Notes under the pieces: model-generated
Told to the model about the DNA's origin: nothing
Database searches by the model: none
The model's input: only the letters and a program-made list of their open reading frames with translations
In this document: positions 1-5,847 of the stretch, in pieces
Layout of the letters: each line of letters begins with the position of its first letter
How positions within the stretch are numbered: position 1 is the first letter of the stretch
Position numbers and translations under genes: made by a program
Assembly: GCA_016880505.1 (NCBI GenBank)
Contig: JAEHDI010000437.1
Location: forward strand, 1 to 5,847
Reading direction: 5' to 3'
Length of the DNA stretch: 5,847 nt
Source of the DNA: Bryobacterales bacterium
Lineage (GTDB): Bacteria > Acidobacteriota > Terriglobia > Bryobacterales > Bryobacteraceae

Positions 1-728
1 CACATCCAGAGGCCGGAGATGCCGTTGGTGTAGTCGCGGAAGAGTTGCCATTCCCGGAGCTGGCGAGCGTCGAAGGGCCGGAACGGACGGTTGAAGAGGT
101 ACTCCTTCCAGGCGACGTCCTTCTTCGTGACGTGGGAGTGATCACGGCGCCAGCGGGGCTGCTGGAAGTTGACCGACATGTCGACGCGTGTGATCTGCCC
201 CAGAACACCGGAGTGAACGAGTTTCGCGGCTGCCCGGTAAGGACCCTCACTCCGTCGCTGGGTGCCGATCTGGACGACGCGATCGCTCTTCTTCACAGCG
301 AGATACGCGGCTTTGGCTTCGGCGAAGTCGACGCCCATCGGTTTCTCGCAATAGGCGTCCTTGCCGGCCTCGACGGTTTCCTGGAGGATGCGGCTGTGGC
401 CGAAGTCCGGCGTGGCGATGACAACGGCGTCAATGTCGCGTCGCGCGAGAACATCGCGGAAATCGGCGGTCCGGAATGGTTCGGCGCCCCAGGTTTTTTT
501 CACGCGTTCCGCCGCCCGTTCGAGATTCGGACGGTAGACGTCACAGACGGCGGTGACTGCGACGTTCTGTCCGGCGCATTTCTCGATCTCGTCGAGCAGA
601 TAGGAGCCGCGGCCGCCGACGCCGACTATGGCGACGGCAACACGATCGTTGGCGGAGGCGGTGCGCGCGACCGCCGACGAGAGGGCAGCGCCGACGAAGG
701 CGCGACGCGAGGTATGCAAGTTGCTCAT
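1..728 (-). CDS. Tat-exported Gfo/Idh/MocA family oxidoreductase (N-terminal part)
   Basis: Partial gene, 242 complete codons from the ATG at 728, cut by the left edge. Seen: a twin-arginine signal at residues 6-26 (TSRRAFVGAAL, then an A/S-rich stretch ending near TASA), so export in folded form is likely. A Rossmann dinucleotide-binding motif follows at about 34-42 (IVGVGGRGS), then the ATPDFGH segment (105-111), the family's EKP motif at 128-130 inside CEKPMG, and QIGTQRR (153-159). Residues 180 onward begin the C-terminal alpha/beta substrate domain (REWQLFRDYTNG near 225-236). Known of the family: NAD(P)-dependent oxidation or reduction of sugars, inositols and related polyols, with the EKP lysine near the active site; full-length members are usually about 350-450 residues, so the C-terminal part is missing only because of the window edge. 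Substrate cannot be told. Exported members may carry a tightly bound cofactor, as in glucose-fructose oxidoreductase; that is inference here. GGGGA lies 6 nt before the start. Divergent from the TPR gene at 875. Confidence 0.93.
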   Translation of the reverse strand, partial: MSNLHTSRRAFVGAALSSAVARTASANDRVAVAIVGVGGRGSYLLDEIEKCAGQNVAVTAVCDVYRPNLERAAERVKKTWGAEPFRTADFRDVLARRDIDAVVIATPDFGHSRILQETVEAGKDAYCEKPMGVDFAEAKAAYLAVKKSDRVVQIGTQRRSEGPYRAAAKLVHSGVLGQITRVDMSVNFQQPRWRRDHSHVTKKDVAWKEYLFNRPFRPFDARQLREWQLFRDYTNGISGLWM

Positions 729-734
729 GTCAGT

Positions 735-739
735 TCCCC
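735..739 (-). promoter_or_regulatory. Ribosome binding site of the oxidoreductase gene
   Basis: On the minus strand GGGGA ends 6 nt before the ATG at 728. This is a reasonable Shine-Dalgarno match and, with the twin-arginine signal starting immediately downstream, supports that start codon. Confidence 0.5.
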
Positions 740-790
740 ACACAATGAGACTGCATTGCAAGGTCGCGACGCAACCGTCCAGTCCTGAGC

Positions 791-816
791 CAACCTGGGG
801 GCGCCCGGGCAGGTTG
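791..816. repeat. Inverted repeat CAACCTG / CAGGTTG in divergent intergenic region
   Basis: Perfect 7-bp arms at 791-797 and 810-816 are separated by 12 bases that themselves contain the palindrome GGGCGCCC (799-806). It could fold as a hairpin in RNA or serve as a protein-binding dyad between the two divergent genes. There is no T tract directly after it, so it is not a standard intrinsic terminator. Function is unknown. Confidence 0.5.
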
Positions 817-830
817 AAGGGGCCCGGGCA
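803..830. repeat. Pair of direct repeats GCCCGGGCA, 19 bp apart
   Basis: GCCCGGGCA occurs at 803-811 and again at 822-830, start-to-start distance 19 bp. The first eight bases of each copy are a perfect palindrome. The first copy overlaps the right arm of the 791-816 inverted repeat. Spacing near two helical turns would suit two dimer sites on one face of DNA, but in a G/C-rich genome such short palindromes also arise by chance. Confidence 0.45.
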
Positions 831-846
831 ATCCGGCCCGCTTTTT
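825..846 (+). terminator. Terminator-like hairpin with T5 tract ahead of the TPR gene
   Basis: CGGGC (825-829), a six-base loop and GCCCG (836-840) form a 5-bp G/C stem, followed by C and five T residues (842-846). This has the shape of a short intrinsic terminator for plus-strand transcription, ending 28 nt before the ATG at 875. No plus-strand gene lies upstream in the window, so it could only act on the TPR gene's own leader or on incoming readthrough. The stem is short, so confidence is low. Confidence 0.3.
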
Positions 847-860
847 GGGAACATTGTGGT

Positions 861-866
861 GGAAGG
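861..866 (+). promoter_or_regulatory. Ribosome binding site deciding the TPR gene start
   Basis: GGAAGG lies 8 nt before the ATG at 875. The frame is also open from a TTG at 845, but that codon would add ten residues in front of a good signal peptide and would place this site inside the coding region. The ATG at 875 is therefore preferred. Confidence 0.6.
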
Positions 867-874
867 CTCCGACT

Positions 875-1945
875 ATGCTCCGCGCTCCTCTTCTGTCGTT
901 CCTGTTGCCCGCCGTGCTGGCGCCGGCGGCGCTGTGCCAGTCCAACCAATTGTTCCGGCCGCTATATCTCTCGGGCCGGGTCGTGCTGGAAGACGGCAGC
1001 CCGCCGCCCGCTCCGGCGCTGGTTGAATTGCGGTGCGCCGACCAGCGACAGCCGCAGTACTACACCGACAAGAAGGGCTACTTCAACTTTCGCGTGGGCG
1101 GCGAGCCGTCGCGCAGCGTTCCGGACTCACAGCGCACGACTCCCGGCGCGGCGGTCGGCGCGAGCGGATCGGACCGAAGCTTCGTCAGTCTGACGAACTG
1201 TGAGCTCGAGGCTGCGCTTCCGGGATACTCGTCGAGCAAAATCTTCCTGGGGCGCCGCAGTGTCTTCGAGAGCCCCGACGTCGGGACGATCGTGCTACGG
1301 CCAGTGGCTAAGGGCGCGGGCTCCTTCGTCAGCATGAACACGCTGGCGGCGCCGGTAGACGCAAAGAAGGCGTTCGAGCGGGCCGAGAAGGAATTGCAGG
1401 AAGAGAAGCCGAACGCGAAGAAGGCTGTGAAAGACCTCGAAAAGGCGACAGCCGACTACCCACAGTTCGCGGCCGCATGGCATCTTCTCGGCAAGGTCCG
1501 GTTGACTGAGAACGACGCCAACGGCGCCCGAGACGCGTTCGAGAAAGCGATCAGCACCGATCCGAAGTTCGTGGTTCCTCTGTTGTCTCTGGCTCGGCTC
1601 GAGCTGCAAACGCAGCGGATGGCGCAGGCGTCGGAGCTGGCTGGACGGGCGCTCAAGCTCGCTCCGGGTTCGGGCGAGGCGAACTACTACCTCGCGGTGG
1701 CTGAAATGTCGCTCGGTAACATGACAACGGCGGAAGCGGCGATCCAGGCTGTCCATGCGAGCAACGAGGCGGTACGGTATCCCCGTACGCACTTCATTCT
1801 TGGCAACATACTGGCGCAGAAGGGCGACGTGAAAACGGCCGCATCCGAGTTCCGGAAGTTTCTTGAGGCGGAGCCTGCATCCCGCGCCGCCGACGCGGTC
1901 AAGGCACAGCTTGCAGAGTGGGAGGCGGGCGGTCTGCTGAAGTAG
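875..1945 (+). CDS. Secreted carboxypeptidase-regulatory-like domain / TPR repeat protein
   Basis: A complete protein of 356 residues. Residues 1-21 are a signal peptide with hydrophobic core LLSFLLPAVLAPAAL; the cysteine at 21 is preceded by AAL, a poor lipobox, so signal peptidase I cleavage near CQ is more likely than lipidation. Residues about 31-75 (LSGRVVLEDG start, KKGYFNFRVG end) look like a carboxypeptidase regulatory-like beta-sandwich, and a second beta-rich stretch continues to about 153 (LEAALPGYSSS, VGTIVLRP). A charged helical segment at 161-190 leads into about four TPR-type helix pairs: around 180-205, 206-240 (DAFEKAISTDP), 241-274 (RALKLAPG), and 275-345 (LAVAEMSLGNMTTAEAAI, then LAQKGDVKTAASEFRKFLEAEP). 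Family knowledge: such proteins are frequent in Acidobacteriota, but I know of no established role; TPRs generally mediate protein contacts. Envelope location is inferred. It converges on the methyltransferase gene with a 4-bp gap. Confidence 0.88.
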   Translation: MLRAPLLSFLLPAVLAPAALCQSNQLFRPLYLSGRVVLEDGSPPPAPALVELRCADQRQPQYYTDKKGYFNFRVGGEPSRSVPDSQRTTPGAAVGASGSDRSFVSLTNCELEAALPGYSSSKIFLGRRSVFESPDVGTIVLRPVAKGAGSFVSMNTLAAPVDAKKAFERAEKELQEEKPNAKKAVKDLEKATADYPQFAAAWHLLGKVRLTENDANGARDAFEKAISTDPKFVVPLLSLARLELQTQRMAQASELAGRALKLAPGSGEANYYLAVAEMSLGNMTTAEAAIQAVHASNEAVRYPRTHFILGNILAQKGDVKTAASEFRKFLEAEPASRAADAVKAQLAEWEAGGLLK

Positions 1946-1953
1946 CTGGCTAC
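1942..1953. repeat. Short dyad joining two convergent stop codons
   Basis: GTAGC, a TG centre, and GCTAC form a perfect 5-bp inverted repeat. Each arm contains the TAG stop of one of the two convergent genes (1943-1945 plus; 1950-1952 minus). A two-base loop is too tight for a normal hairpin and there is no T tract, so it is recorded as a layout feature and not as a terminator. Confidence 0.4.
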
Positions 1954-3350
1954 GCCGAGAGCTCCGCCATTCCCGCGGCTTCGATGCGTGCGAGCTCCGC
2001 CTCCTGCCGGGGGTCAAGGTAGGACTTCGCTTCGGCGGCGAGGATCTCGCGTACCCGATCCTGTAGCGCCTCTTCGAAGGTGCGGGAGCCTTTGGATTCC
2101 CACTTCGACCGGCGTGCGCGAACGGCGAGGTTGGGCCGGCTCAGTTCCGCTCGGTAGTGCTCCAAAGTATGAGGGTGTATGAGATAGTCGCCGGACAAAC
2201 CGACTTCTCTGATGGCGCCGAGGGCGAGGCTCTCGTCGTCGACGGAGATGCCCCGCCGGCAACGAAGGAAGTAGCCGGCGATCTCGTCATCAGCCACTAG
2301 CGCTTCAGGCGACATGGCGAGTGTGGACTCCAGATTACCCGCACCCCAAATGAGGTTCACGCCGGCGTGGGCGTGAGCGAATCCGGTGATCATCTTCTCA
2401 AACGCGGCTTGCGAGTCCATCGTCATGGATTCGCTAGACATCCAGGAAGCGCATGGCAGCCCGTGGTAGCGGGCCATGTCCGCGCCGGCGGCTTGGAGTA
2501 GGGCGTTTTCGGGCGCTCCGGTAAGCGCGATGGCGGACGACATGTCGATGACGTGGGCGAAGCCGGCATTGTATACGCAAGGCCGGCCGGGCTCGATCAA
2601 CTGATTGATGACCAGGCCGCTGAGCACGTCGGCGTCCGCGACGACGAGGCAACCCCCCAGCGTCACTGGGGCGGTGCCGCCGCCGAGCGGCTCGGAGTTG
2701 ATCATCACGGGTACTCCGAAACCGGAGGTTTCCTTGAATACGCCAAGAGCGAGGGGGCTCCAGTGGAGCGGGCTGAGAATACTGAAGCCGGTGCTGACAA
2801 TGGGCCGCTCCCGCAGCGGCGTGCCGTCAAGCAGTACCTGAGCCATTTCCATCACGAGGCGGCCGCCGCGCGGCGAGTAGATGCACGGGCGAAGATGTTT
2901 CGCGGTGTGCCGGGCCATGATGCGGAAGCCTGCGAAGTCCCGGCACGTTGGAGGGATGTCGGCGATGCTGGTGCCGACCATTCCGTGGATATTCGGGCAG
3001 GCGTCCACGATGCGTGCCAGGTCGGCCAAGTCCTCCGACTTCAGATCGGTGCGCGTGCGGCCGCGGGTGATATAGAGTGCGTTGCCGGTGAGGACGAGCG
3101 TATCGCCGCCAGGACGAATGTCGAAGAGGTTGCCGCGGCGGTCCCCGAAGCGGGCTGACTTGGGTGCCTGCGTAAGCGCCCACTCGACCAGGCGTTGCGG
3201 GATGCGGACGACAGTCGAGTCCTTTACCACAGCGCCGGCGTCCGCCAGCAACTTCACGACATCGGGATCGTCGACGCGCACGCCGACGTCATCGAGAACG
3301 TCCAATGCCGCCCGATGGATGAGTTCGCAGTCTGCTTGTTCAAGAAACAT
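1950..3350 (-). CDS. MttB-family (trimethylamine/betaine:corrinoid) methyltransferase, non-pyrrolysine type
   Basis: Complete, 466 residues, no signal peptide, predicted cytoplasmic. Family signs: N-terminal helix IHRAALDVLDDVGVRVDDP (about 11-29), GGDTLVLTGNALYI (81-94), the long DLADLARIVDACPNIHGM segment (107-124), GGGTAPVTLGG (223-233), GLPC (297-300), and WGAGNLES (335-342). Family knowledge: TIM-barrel enzymes moving a methyl group from a quaternary or tertiary amine to a cobalamin-bearing corrinoid protein. Archaeal MttB uses pyrrolysine encoded by an in-frame TAG; this frame has none internally and ends in TAG at the expected C-terminal length, so it belongs with non-pyrrolysine relatives such as MtgB (glycine betaine), MtpB or MtcB. 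The substrate cannot be assigned. Residues 301-320 (ASWMSSES, then DSQAAFEKM) differ from the SGG-type motif I recall there. The start at 3350 lacks a clear Shine-Dalgarno; an in-frame stop lies ten codons upstream (3378-3380) with no other start codon between. No corrinoid protein or activase is nearby. Confidence 0.88.
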   Translation of the reverse strand: MFLEQADCELIHRAALDVLDDVGVRVDDPDVVKLLADAGAVVKDSTVVRIPQRLVEWALTQAPKSARFGDRRGNLFDIRPGGDTLVLTGNALYITRGRTRTDLKSEDLADLARIVDACPNIHGMVGTSIADIPPTCRDFAGFRIMARHTAKHLRPCIYSPRGGRLVMEMAQVLLDGTPLRERPIVSTGFSILSPLHWSPLALGVFKETSGFGVPVMINSEPLGGGTAPVTLGGCLVVADADVLSGLVINQLIEPGRPCVYNAGFAHVIDMSSAIALTGAPENALLQAAGADMARYHGLPCASWMSSESMTMDSQAAFEKMITGFAHAHAGVNLIWGAGNLESTLAMSPEALVADDEIAGYFLRCRRGISVDDESLALGAIREVGLSGDYLIHPHTLEHYRAELSRPNLAVRARRSKWESKGSRTFEEALQDRVREILAAEAKSYLDPRQEAELARIEAAGMAELSA

Positions 3351-3363
3351 GTCGAAGAACCAG

Positions 3364-3380
3364 CATATTATGGTTTCTTA
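3364..3380. promoter_or_regulatory. A/T-rich promoter-like patch between divergent genes
   Basis: The 50-bp spacer between the methyltransferase and the DUF5107 gene contains an A/T-rich island unlike its surroundings. On the plus strand TATTAT (3366-3371) and on the minus strand CATAAT (3373-3368) each match a sigma-70 minus-10 box at five of six positions. A weak minus-35 for the minus strand, TTGTCC (3398-3393), would sit 19 bp away; no good minus-35 is visible for the plus strand. If used on the minus strand, the methyltransferase leader would be only about ten bases. Confidence 0.35.
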
Positions 3381-3400
3381 GCGTGGGGTTCCGGACAAAA

Positions 3401-5847
3401 ATGAAACGTAAGGTTTTCATATCTCTGCTCATCGGTGTGCTGGCCGGGTGGTGCGCGGCGCCTCAACAGGAGGCTGGATCCGCCGTCAAGGCGTATGAGG
3501 GTACGATCGATATTCCCACGCACCAGCCGTCGGGCAGGGAGGTGCAGCCACCGCTCTTCCCGAGCTCAACCGTGGGCGGGCTCTACCCGTTTCCACCGTT
3601 CATTTTGCCGGTGAAGCCCGACGGCCCGTGGCCTAAGACTTACCAGGCAGTCTTTGTCGAAAACGAATATCTGAAACTGACCTACCTGCCCGACCTCGGC
3701 GGTCGTTTCTTCGCTTTATACGACAAGGTCCGCAAGCGAGAGGTCTTCTACCGGAACGATGTCATCAAGCCGAGCCATTACAACTCCAAGCTGAGCTGGC
3801 CGCAGTCCGGTGTCGAGCTGACGGGACCGTACGACACCCACATGCTGACGTTCTACGGCGAGCCGTTCTGGTCGCACAAGGTGGTGCGGCACGAGGACGG
3901 CAGCGTGTCGCTGGTGCTGGGCTCGATCGACCCGGTCTACCAGATGAAGGTGGACCTGTCGGCGCGGCTCTATCCGGGCCTGTCCGCGATGCAAATCAGC
4001 GTCTTTTGTTACAACGCGCGCGAGGGCCGGATGCCGCACATGTTCTGGATCAGCTCGGCCGTCCCGGCGCGTCCGAAGACGCGCTTCATCTACCCGATGA
4101 CGCGGACGATCGGGCATACCACGTCGGAGGTGGGCGACTGGCCGGTCTTCAATGGGAACGACTACAGTTGGGACCGCAATAACCAGCACATGCTGGGCGT
4201 CTTCGGCATCGATATCTACGACGATTTCCAGGGCGCTTACGATTTCGAGACCGATTACGGGGCGTTCCGCCACGCCGACCGGCGGATCGTGCAGGGCATG
4301 AAGATGTGGACCTTCGGCCACTCGGACCGCACGCCGGCGCTGACCCGCGGATACACGGACAACGCGGGACCCTACGTTGAGGTGCAGAGCGGGCGGTATG
4401 TCTGGGACGGTTTCTACGAGTGGCTCGCGCCGCACAAGTACGAGAACTGGAGCGAGTGGTGGTTCCCGGTGGCAGGCATCGGCGGCTTCACCACGACTTC
4501 CCGCGACGTCGCCCTGAATCTTGAGGTTGTACCGGACCCGCACGGAGACAAGTCCACGGTCAAGGTCGGCCTTTCCGCCAACCGCGCCATGCCGGGGGCG
4601 CGGATTACGGTGGCCGCGAAGCACGGCGAAATTCTCAACACGACCGCGGATCTCGCGCCGGCGACGCCGTTCACCCGTTCGGTGGACGTCAGCGCAGGCG
4701 CCGAGGAACTAAAGCAGTTGACCGTTCGGGTCAGCGAGGCATCCGGCAACGAGGTACTGCGCTACACGCGGCCCGACGAAGATCCCGGTCGCAAGGAGTA
4801 CACGCCGTTCACGCGGCCGCTCGAACGGCCCCAGAAAGACCCGAAGGACATGAGCGTCGAGGAACTGGCGCTGGCCGCCGAGGGAAAGCTGAAACAACTC
4901 AACCATAGCGGCGCGGTAGAACTGCTGAATCAGGCGCTCGCCCGCGACCCGGGCTACTCACGCGCCCATCTCCTTTTCGGAATGCACTATTTCAATACCG
5001 CGCGGTACGCCGAGGCCCTGAAGCATCTGGAGAAAGCGATCGATCGCGACCCCTACATCCACGAGGCTCACTACTACCTATCAATGAGTCAGTTGAAGCT
5101 CGGCGACACGAAGAGCGCGGAACGGAATCTCTACTTCATTCCCCCCGACTCGCTGTATTTTCCGAACCGGGAGTACCACCTCGGCCGCATCGAGTCCCTG
5201 CGTGGATCGCCGGAAAAGGCGCGCCCGCACCTGGAAAAGGCGGTCATGGTGAACGGCTACTACCTCGACGCTCGGTTGCTGCTGGCGCTGATCGACCGGG
5301 AGCAGGGCAAGAAAGAAAGCGCGCTGGCGCGACTGGCTGAGGTCGAATCGATCGATCCGACAAGCCAGTGGGCGGCGGCCGAACGGTACTTCCTGGCGAA
5401 GGACGGGGCTGCGCAGCAGGAACTGTTGCAGTTGATGGGCGGGCAGGCGCAAGAGGCGATCGACGTATCGCTTTTCTATCGCCGCTTGAATCGCTGGACA
5501 GAAGCGGCCGAGATCCTGCGCCTTGTCGAGCAGAACAACCATGACGTGTGGGGCACGCCGTCGGAGTTCTACTACACCCTTGCGTACTTGATGAACAAGC
5601 TCAGTGACGGCAAGGCTGCGGCTGGCTACAGGGAGAAGGCCCGGGCCGCCGCTGAGAATATCGACCGCTATCCGTACCGTGAGGAAAGCGAGGCGCCCCT
5701 GGCAGAGGCTGTCGAGAAGGACCCCAGGGACGCCGTGGCGCGTTTCTATCTCGCCTGTCTCCAATACCACCTCGGACGCGCCGCAGACGCGATTCGAAAC
5801 TGGGAGGCGGCGGTGGAGGCAAGCCCCGCGGACTTTCGGATGCGACG
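3401..5847 (+). CDS. Exported DUF5107 domain / TPR repeat protein (C-terminus beyond window)
   Basis: 815 codons are open from the ATG at 3401 to the right edge. Residues 1-20 form a signal peptide (MKRK, hydrophobic core, then CAAPQQ); W before the cysteine argues against a lipobox. Residues about 60-375 match what I know of DUF5107: LYPFPPF, YQAVFVENEYLKLTYLPDLG (81-100), GGRFFALYDKV (100-110), VFYRNDVIKP (115-124), HMFWISSAVPA (213-223), YSWDRNN (255-261), MKMWTFGHS (300-308), and the ENWSEWWFPV region (348-357). DUF5107 resembles the galactose-mutarotase-like beta-sandwich that binds or acts on carbohydrate, but no activity is assigned here. A further beta domain spans about 376-455. From about 487 TPR helices follow: 488-520, 521-553, 555-588, 590-622, 623-656, 688-712 and 778-812 are the clearest. 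Relatives I recall are roughly 1000-1100 residues, so 200-300 are probably missing. The ribosome site is weak (CCGGA, 5 nt before the ATG). Divergent from the methyltransferase gene. Confidence 0.85.
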   Translation, partial: MKRKVFISLLIGVLAGWCAAPQQEAGSAVKAYEGTIDIPTHQPSGREVQPPLFPSSTVGGLYPFPPFILPVKPDGPWPKTYQAVFVENEYLKLTYLPDLGGRFFALYDKVRKREVFYRNDVIKPSHYNSKLSWPQSGVELTGPYDTHMLTFYGEPFWSHKVVRHEDGSVSLVLGSIDPVYQMKVDLSARLYPGLSAMQISVFCYNAREGRMPHMFWISSAVPARPKTRFIYPMTRTIGHTTSEVGDWPVFNGNDYSWDRNNQHMLGVFGIDIYDDFQGAYDFETDYGAFRHADRRIVQGMKMWTFGHSDRTPALTRGYTDNAGPYVEVQSGRYVWDGFYEWLAPHKYENWSEWWFPVAGIGGFTTTSRDVALNLEVVPDPHGDKSTVKVGLSANRAMPGARITVAAKHGEILNTTADLAPATPFTRSVDVSAGAEELKQLTVRVSEASGNEVLRYTRPDEDPGRKEYTPFTRPLERPQKDPKDMSVEELALAAEGKLKQLNHSGAVELLNQALARDPGYSRAHLLFGMHYFNTARYAEALKHLEKAIDRDPYIHEAHYYLSMSQLKLGDTKSAERNLYFIPPDSLYFPNREYHLGRIESLRGSPEKARPHLEKAVMVNGYYLDARLLLALIDREQGKKESALARLAEVESIDPTSQWAAAERYFLAKDGAAQQELLQLMGGQAQEAIDVSLFYRRLNRWTEAAEILRLVEQNNHDVWGTPSEFYYTLAYLMNKLSDGKAAAGYREKARAAAENIDRYPYREESEAPLAEAVEKDPRDAVARFYLACLQYHLGRAADAIRNWEAAVEASPADFRMR

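Noticed and set aside
45..788. Long open frame on the plus strand opposite the oxidoreductase gene (247 codons).
   Set aside because: It mirrors the minus-strand gene, whose translation shows a Tat signal, Rossmann motif and EKP motif. The plus-strand product has no recognisable domain; long antisense frames are expected in G/C-rich coding DNA.
845..874. TTG at 845 as the start of the TPR gene.
   Set aside because: It would add ten residues ahead of a good signal peptide and put the GGAAGG ribosome site inside the gene; the ATG at 875 fits better.
1950..1952. Possibility that the terminal TAG of the methyltransferase is read through as pyrrolysine.
   Set aside because: Pyrrolysine in MttB is internal, well before the C-terminus. 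Here the TAG falls at the normal end of the family, and the frame beyond it covers antisense sequence of the TPR gene.
1295..2017. Minus-strand frame overlapping the end of the TPR gene and the end of the methyltransferase gene.
   Set aside because: It is out of frame with the methyltransferase and antisense to the TPR gene, and its product is arginine-rich without known motifs.
3370..3381. Tiny upstream frame (ATG GTT TCT TAG) before the DUF5107 gene.
   Set aside because: Four codons including the stop, no ribosome binding site, and it sits in the A/T-rich promoter-like patch; nothing suggests it is translated.
3716..4624. 302-codon open frame on the minus strand within the DUF5107 gene.
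   Set aside because: The product is R-, V- and H-rich with no recognisable fold, and the plus-strand frame across the same bases has clear DUF5107 motifs.
5081..5770. 229-codon minus-strand open frame opposite the TPR repeats of the DUF5107 gene.
   Set aside because: It is a shadow of the plus-strand TPR coding sequence; it has no convincing domain or ribosome binding site.

Overview
The window comes from a G+C-rich bacterium with strong G/C preference at third codon positions. The gene mix is a combination I associate with Acidobacteriota, especially the Bryobacterales/Solibacterales: a signal-peptide protein joining a carboxypeptidase-regulatory-like domain to TPR repeats, a Tat-dependent Gfo/Idh/MocA oxidoreductase, an exported DUF5107-TPR protein, and a pyrrolysine-free MttB-type methyltransferase. 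This placement rests on recalled family distributions, not on a phylogeny.

Layout: (1) Positions 1-728, minus strand, hold the N-terminal 242 residues of an exported Gfo/Idh/MocA oxidoreductase that runs off the left edge. (2) Positions 729-874 are a divergent intergenic region with nested G/C-rich inverted and direct repeats and a terminator-like hairpin. (3) Positions 875-1945, plus strand, encode a secreted TPR protein. (4) After a 4-bp gap, a convergent gene at 1950-3350, minus strand, encodes a trimethylamine/betaine methyltransferase (MttB) family protein with no internal amber codon. (5) Positions 3351-3400 are a 50-bp divergent spacer with an A/T-rich, promoter-like patch. (6) Positions 3401-5847, plus strand, hold the first 815 residues of an exported DUF5107 plus TPR protein that runs off the right edge and carries most of the second half of the window.

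How the genes work together: every gene alternates strand with its neighbour, so there is no operon here. Two divergent pairs (oxidoreductase/TPR protein; methyltransferase/DUF5107 protein) could each share a control region. Three of the four products carry export signals, which suggests an envelope or extracytoplasmic theme, possibly carbohydrate processing by the oxidoreductase and the DUF5107 protein. The methyltransferase is predicted to be cytoplasmic, and its cognate corrinoid protein is not in the window. I see no mobile element, CRISPR array, tRNA or rRNA. The window looks mostly like ordinary chromosomal accessory metabolism; the least characterised element is the DUF5107 protein next to the methyltransferase.
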